Part shown: positions 61,908 to 64,000 of the stretch, piece after piece
Layout of the letters: the number at the start of each line of letters is the position of its first letter
Position numbering within the stretch: position 1 is the stretch's first letter
Origin: Cellvibrio sp. UBA7671
GTDB taxonomy: Bacteria > Pseudomonadota > Gammaproteobacteria > Pseudomonadales > Cellvibrionaceae
Direction: 5' to 3'
Length of the DNA: 64,000 bases
Assembly: GCA_002483145.1 (NCBI GenBank)
Contig: DLHJ01000014.1
Location: 496,001 to 560,000, forward strand
Made by a program: the position numbers and the translations under genes
The notes under the pieces: generated by a model
Told to the model about the DNA's origin: nothing
The model's database searches: none
What the model saw: the letters and a program-made list of their open reading frames with translations, nothing else

Positions 61908-62603
61908 TCATTCATCTGATCCAAACGCACCAAAGAGTGCATCTTTCTCCTCAGTTGTTACGGTAGTTTTGACATCCGCCGACTCAATAACAGGGCCTTT
62001 CACGCAATTGCGGCCAGCATGTTTGGCCTGATACAACCAGGCGTCTACACGCTCGATAAAGCCTTCAGGGCTATCACTGTGACTACCCCGGTATTCATCT
62101 ACACCCAAACTCGACGTTATAGTGATTAACTCTTGCTCGTGCACCAAGGGAGTGATTGCAATGATTTCACGCAACCGCTGAGCAACACTCATTGCCTGCC
62201 GTAGGTCAGTATTTGGTAACAAAATCACAAATTCTTCACCACCAAAACGACAGGCAAAATCCAATTTCCGAACAGTCAATCCAATTAATTGGGCGATATG
62301 GGACAGAGCTCTATTCCCCAACTCATGGCCCCAGCAGTCATTAAAACCTTTGAAATGATCTATATCCAAAATGATGAGTGATAGCGGTTGAAACGAACGG
62401 CTTGCACGCTCCATTTCTAACGGCAAGGCATCGGAGAAAAAACGAAAATTATAAAGCCCTGTTAGCGCATCGGTACGTACTTGCTCTTTCAGTAAACACA
62501 CCTCTTCTCGCAAGGTTTGCAGCTCCTGCAAAAATTGGCAGGGAGCATCGCCAAGCGGACAGGAGAGTGCAACAAAATCGGAAGGAGATGCAGGAGAATC
62601 CAT
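61908..62603 (-). CDS. soluble diguanylate cyclase (GGDEF)
   Basis: The 231-residue protein has a short N-terminal region with a coiled-coil stretch (LQELQTLREEVCLLKEQV, about residues 25-42) and a GGDEF domain. TDALTGLYNFRFF opens the domain, GGEEF lies at 121-125, and the inhibitory-site RxxD (RKLD) at 112-115. Both motifs are intact, so it should make cyclic di-GMP and be inhibited by it. No sensor, membrane or signal sequence is present. The coiled coil could drive dimerisation. The tail after about residue 200 is unstructured. Confidence 0.9.
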   Translation of the reverse strand: MDSPASPSDFVALSCPLGDAPCQFLQELQTLREEVCLLKEQVRTDALTGLYNFRFFSDALPLEMERASRSFQPLSLIILDIDHFKGFNDCWGHELGNRALSHIAQLIGLTVRKLDFACRFGGEEFVILLPNTDLRQAMSVAQRLREIIAITPLVHEQELITITSSLGVDEYRGSHSDSPEGFIERVDAWLYQAKHAGRNCVKGPVIESADVKTTVTTEEKDALFGAFGSDE

Positions 62604-62701
62604 AAACAGTGCTTTTGTTCAAAAGTATTAATAGATATGCCGGATCAAGTCTAGCCGAAGTAATCCACCATAACCAGAAACTATTTTTTATGTAATCCCC
62701 C

Positions 62702-62730
62702 AAAAAAAGCCGTGAAAAATCACGGCCTTT
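62702..62730 (-). terminator. terminator of the agu operon
   Basis: The stem GCCGTGA/TCACGGC with an AAAA loop is followed on the minus strand by a run of T residues, about 10 bases after the aguB stop. Confidence 0.9.
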
Positions 62731-62738
62731 CATCAATA

Positions 62739-63635
62739 TCAATCACGATAGATCTTTACCAAATCACTATAGTGATCAATTCGCCTATCGCGCAAATAAG
62801 GCCACATGCGTCGCACCTGTTCGCTGCGTAGCAGATCAATTGCAACTACCGCGGTCTCTCCCTGATCAACACTTGCACACAACAAAAATTCACCCTGGGG
62901 ACCGGCAACAAAACTGCTACCCCAAAAATTCAAGCCAGCGCCACCTGCTGGATCAGGTTCATGACCTACGCGATTGACGCTAATGACTGGCAGACCATTG
63001 GCAATTGCATGGGCGCGTTGTACCGTAATCCATGCGTCACGCTGACGCACTTTTTCATCCGCAGCTTCGTTAGGACTCCACCCAATTGCCGTTGGATAAA
63101 TTAATAACTCTGCTCCAGCCATTGCCATTAAACGTGCAGCCTCAGGAAACCACTGATCCCAACACACCAGGATTCCCAATTTACCAACTGATGTCTGGAT
63201 TGGCTGAAATCCCAAATCACCCGGCGTAAAATAAAATTTCTCGTAATACCCAGGGTCATCGGGAATATGCATTTTGCGATACTTTCCCGCGATACTGCCG
63301 TCGCGCTCGATAACCACAGCCGTATTATGATGCAGGCCCACAGCGCGCTTTTCAAATACTGACGCAACAATAACGATATCCAATTCTTGCGCGAGCGTAC
63401 CCAAAGCTTGAGTACTCGGCCCCGGAATTGTTTCCGCCAAATCAAAATGCGCAGCAATTTCCTGCTGGCAAAAATACAATCCGCGATGCAGCTCTTGCAA
63501 CACCACCAACTTTGCGCCCTGCCCGGCAGCAATACTAATCTGAGCAATAGTTTTTGCAAAATTAGCAGCGGTATCTGCAGTACAGGATTGTTGCACAAAA
63601 CCCACTTGTAAGGTTTTCACGACAGAATTTTGCAT
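62739..63635 (-). CDS. aguB: N-carbamoylputrescine amidase
   Basis: AguB hydrolyses N-carbamoylputrescine to putrescine, CO2 and ammonia. The 298-residue nitrilase-superfamily protein has the catalytic Glu in VLQELHRGLYF, Lys in KYRKMHIPDDPGYYEKFYF and Cys in GILVCWDQWFPEAARLMA. The YPTAIGW segment is also typical of AguB. The ATG shares one base with the aguA stop; an in-frame TTG lies one codon earlier. Coupling to aguA fixes the pathway assignment: arginine-derived agmatine to putrescine. Confidence 0.95.
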   Translation of the reverse strand: MQNSVVKTLQVGFVQQSCTADTAANFAKTIAQISIAAGQGAKLVVLQELHRGLYFCQQEIAAHFDLAETIPGPSTQALGTLAQELDIVIVASVFEKRAVGLHHNTAVVIERDGSIAGKYRKMHIPDDPGYYEKFYFTPGDLGFQPIQTSVGKLGILVCWDQWFPEAARLMAMAGAELLIYPTAIGWSPNEAADEKVRQRDAWITVQRAHAIANGLPVISVNRVGHEPDPAGGAGLNFWGSSFVAGPQGEFLLCASVDQGETAVVAIDLLRSEQVRRMWPYLRDRRIDHYSDLVKIYRD

Positions 63636-64000
63636 CAAATTTGCTCCCGCACACCTTCAGGAATTTGCATGGTAATGCAGTGTAAACTTCCGCCCTGCTC
63701 TATCAAGGATAAACAGGGAATGCCAAAAATTTCATAACCAGGAAACGCTTGTGATACCACTTCCAATGCATCTTCATCCATCGGCAAACCATAAATAGGA
63801 ACCAGCACCGCCTCATTGATAATTAAAAAATTTGCATAGGTTGATGGGAGGCGCTCATCACTCTCATCACCTAACACTTCTCCCGCCCAAGGCAATGGAA
63901 GTAATCGATAAGGCTCACCCTGTGCATTCGTAAAGGATTGCAACTGAGCTTCCATTTTTTTGAGTTCGCCGTAATGCTCATCTTGCTCATCATCGCACGC
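63635..64000 (-). CDS. aguA: agmatine deiminase, N-terminus outside the window
   Basis: AguA converts agmatine to N-carbamoylputrescine and ammonia. Only the C-terminal 121 residues are visible; the frame stays open to the window edge. The visible part has STYANFLIINEAVLVPIYG, the EVVSQAFPGYEIFGI segment and EQGGSLHCITMQIP with the catalytic cysteine, which is the peptidylarginine-deiminase-family end. An internal ATG could mislead a start call. It overlaps aguB by one base in a two-gene operon that makes putrescine. Confidence 0.93.
   Translation of the reverse strand, partial: ACDDEQDEHYGELKKMEAQLQSFTNAQGEPYRLLPLPWAGEVLGDESDERLPSTYANFLIINEAVLVPIYGLPMDEDALEVVSQAFPGYEIFGIPCLSLIEQGGSLHCITMQIPEGVREQI

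Overview
The window is a chromosomal segment of a gammaproteobacterium near the Pseudomonas/Cellvibrio branch. The evidence is gene content and order: lexA-sulA followed by fadA/fadB, the block yceD-rpmF-plsX-fabD-fabG-acpP-fabF-pabC-mltG, rluC divergent from rne, yccA-tusDCBE, and fleQ next to fliS paralogs. Base composition is moderate and even. I see no insertion sequence, prophage, integrase, CRISPR array or clear foreign island. A genus call such as Cellvibrio is inference from memory of gene order and was not tested by a search.

Layout. 1-3.4 kb: minus-strand operon gpsA, DUF4389 gene, sixA, alpha/beta hydrolase, DUF4892 gene. 3.9-4.4 kb: flavin reductase. 4.8-5.1 kb: tRNA operon Pro-Arg-His. 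5.5-9.4 kb: folD, a small secreted protein, then an overlapping RNA-modification operon truC-rsuA-rsmC. 9.5-10.3 kb: two near-identical tRNA-Asn transcription units bracketing ppnP. 10.4-12.6 kb: a peptidase-like hydrolase and a pseudouridine synthase. 13.0-18.6 kb: a tightly packed run of acyltransferase, PotD-like binding protein, membrane diguanylate cyclase, membrane-anchored FMN glutamate-synthase-like enzyme and an unknown periplasmic protein. 18.8-21.7 kb: drug exporter and rhlE. 21.8-24.8 kb: fliS-fliT-fliS-fleQ. 24.9-32.3 kb: SDR, DUF2845, lexA-sulA, a small acidic protein, fadBA, a cupin regulator and an MmcQ/YjbR protein. 32.8-39.3 kb: malic enzyme, HopJ-family protein, YjbQ, ffh, ypjD and small membrane proteins. 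39.3-50.0 kb: cysS, glnS and the fatty acid synthesis block. 50.2-56.1 kb: maf, HAD phosphatase, rluC, a long leader, rne. 56.3-58.7 kb: tRNA-Ser, yccA, tusDCBE. 58.8-64 kb: AGCS symporter, a yajC without secDF, a bare AraC-type DNA-binding protein, bcp, a soluble diguanylate cyclase and the aguA/aguB putrescine genes.

How the genes work together. Much of the window serves translation and RNA metabolism: seven tRNAs, two aminoacyl-tRNA synthetases, four pseudouridine synthases, an rRNA methyltransferase, TusDCBE for 2-thiouridine, RhlE and RNase E. A second theme is lipid and envelope synthesis (gpsA, plsX, fab genes, mltG) set against beta-oxidation (fadBA). A third is cyclic-di-GMP and motility: two diguanylate cyclases with intact GG(D/E)EF and I-site motifs, plus FleQ. 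Several tRNA promoters and the acpP promoter share a GC-rich stretch just after the -10 box, the arrangement expected for stringent control.

The best candidate for something not well described is the 13.0-18.6 kb run. An orphan PotD-like periplasmic binding protein sits 2 bases upstream of a Cache-like/HAMP/GGDEF protein, with an FMN enzyme and an unknown periplasmic protein behind it. This resembles the logic of the NspS-MbaA polyamine sensor of Vibrio cholerae with a different downstream output. The rest of the window is ordinary core genome with interesting regulatory details.
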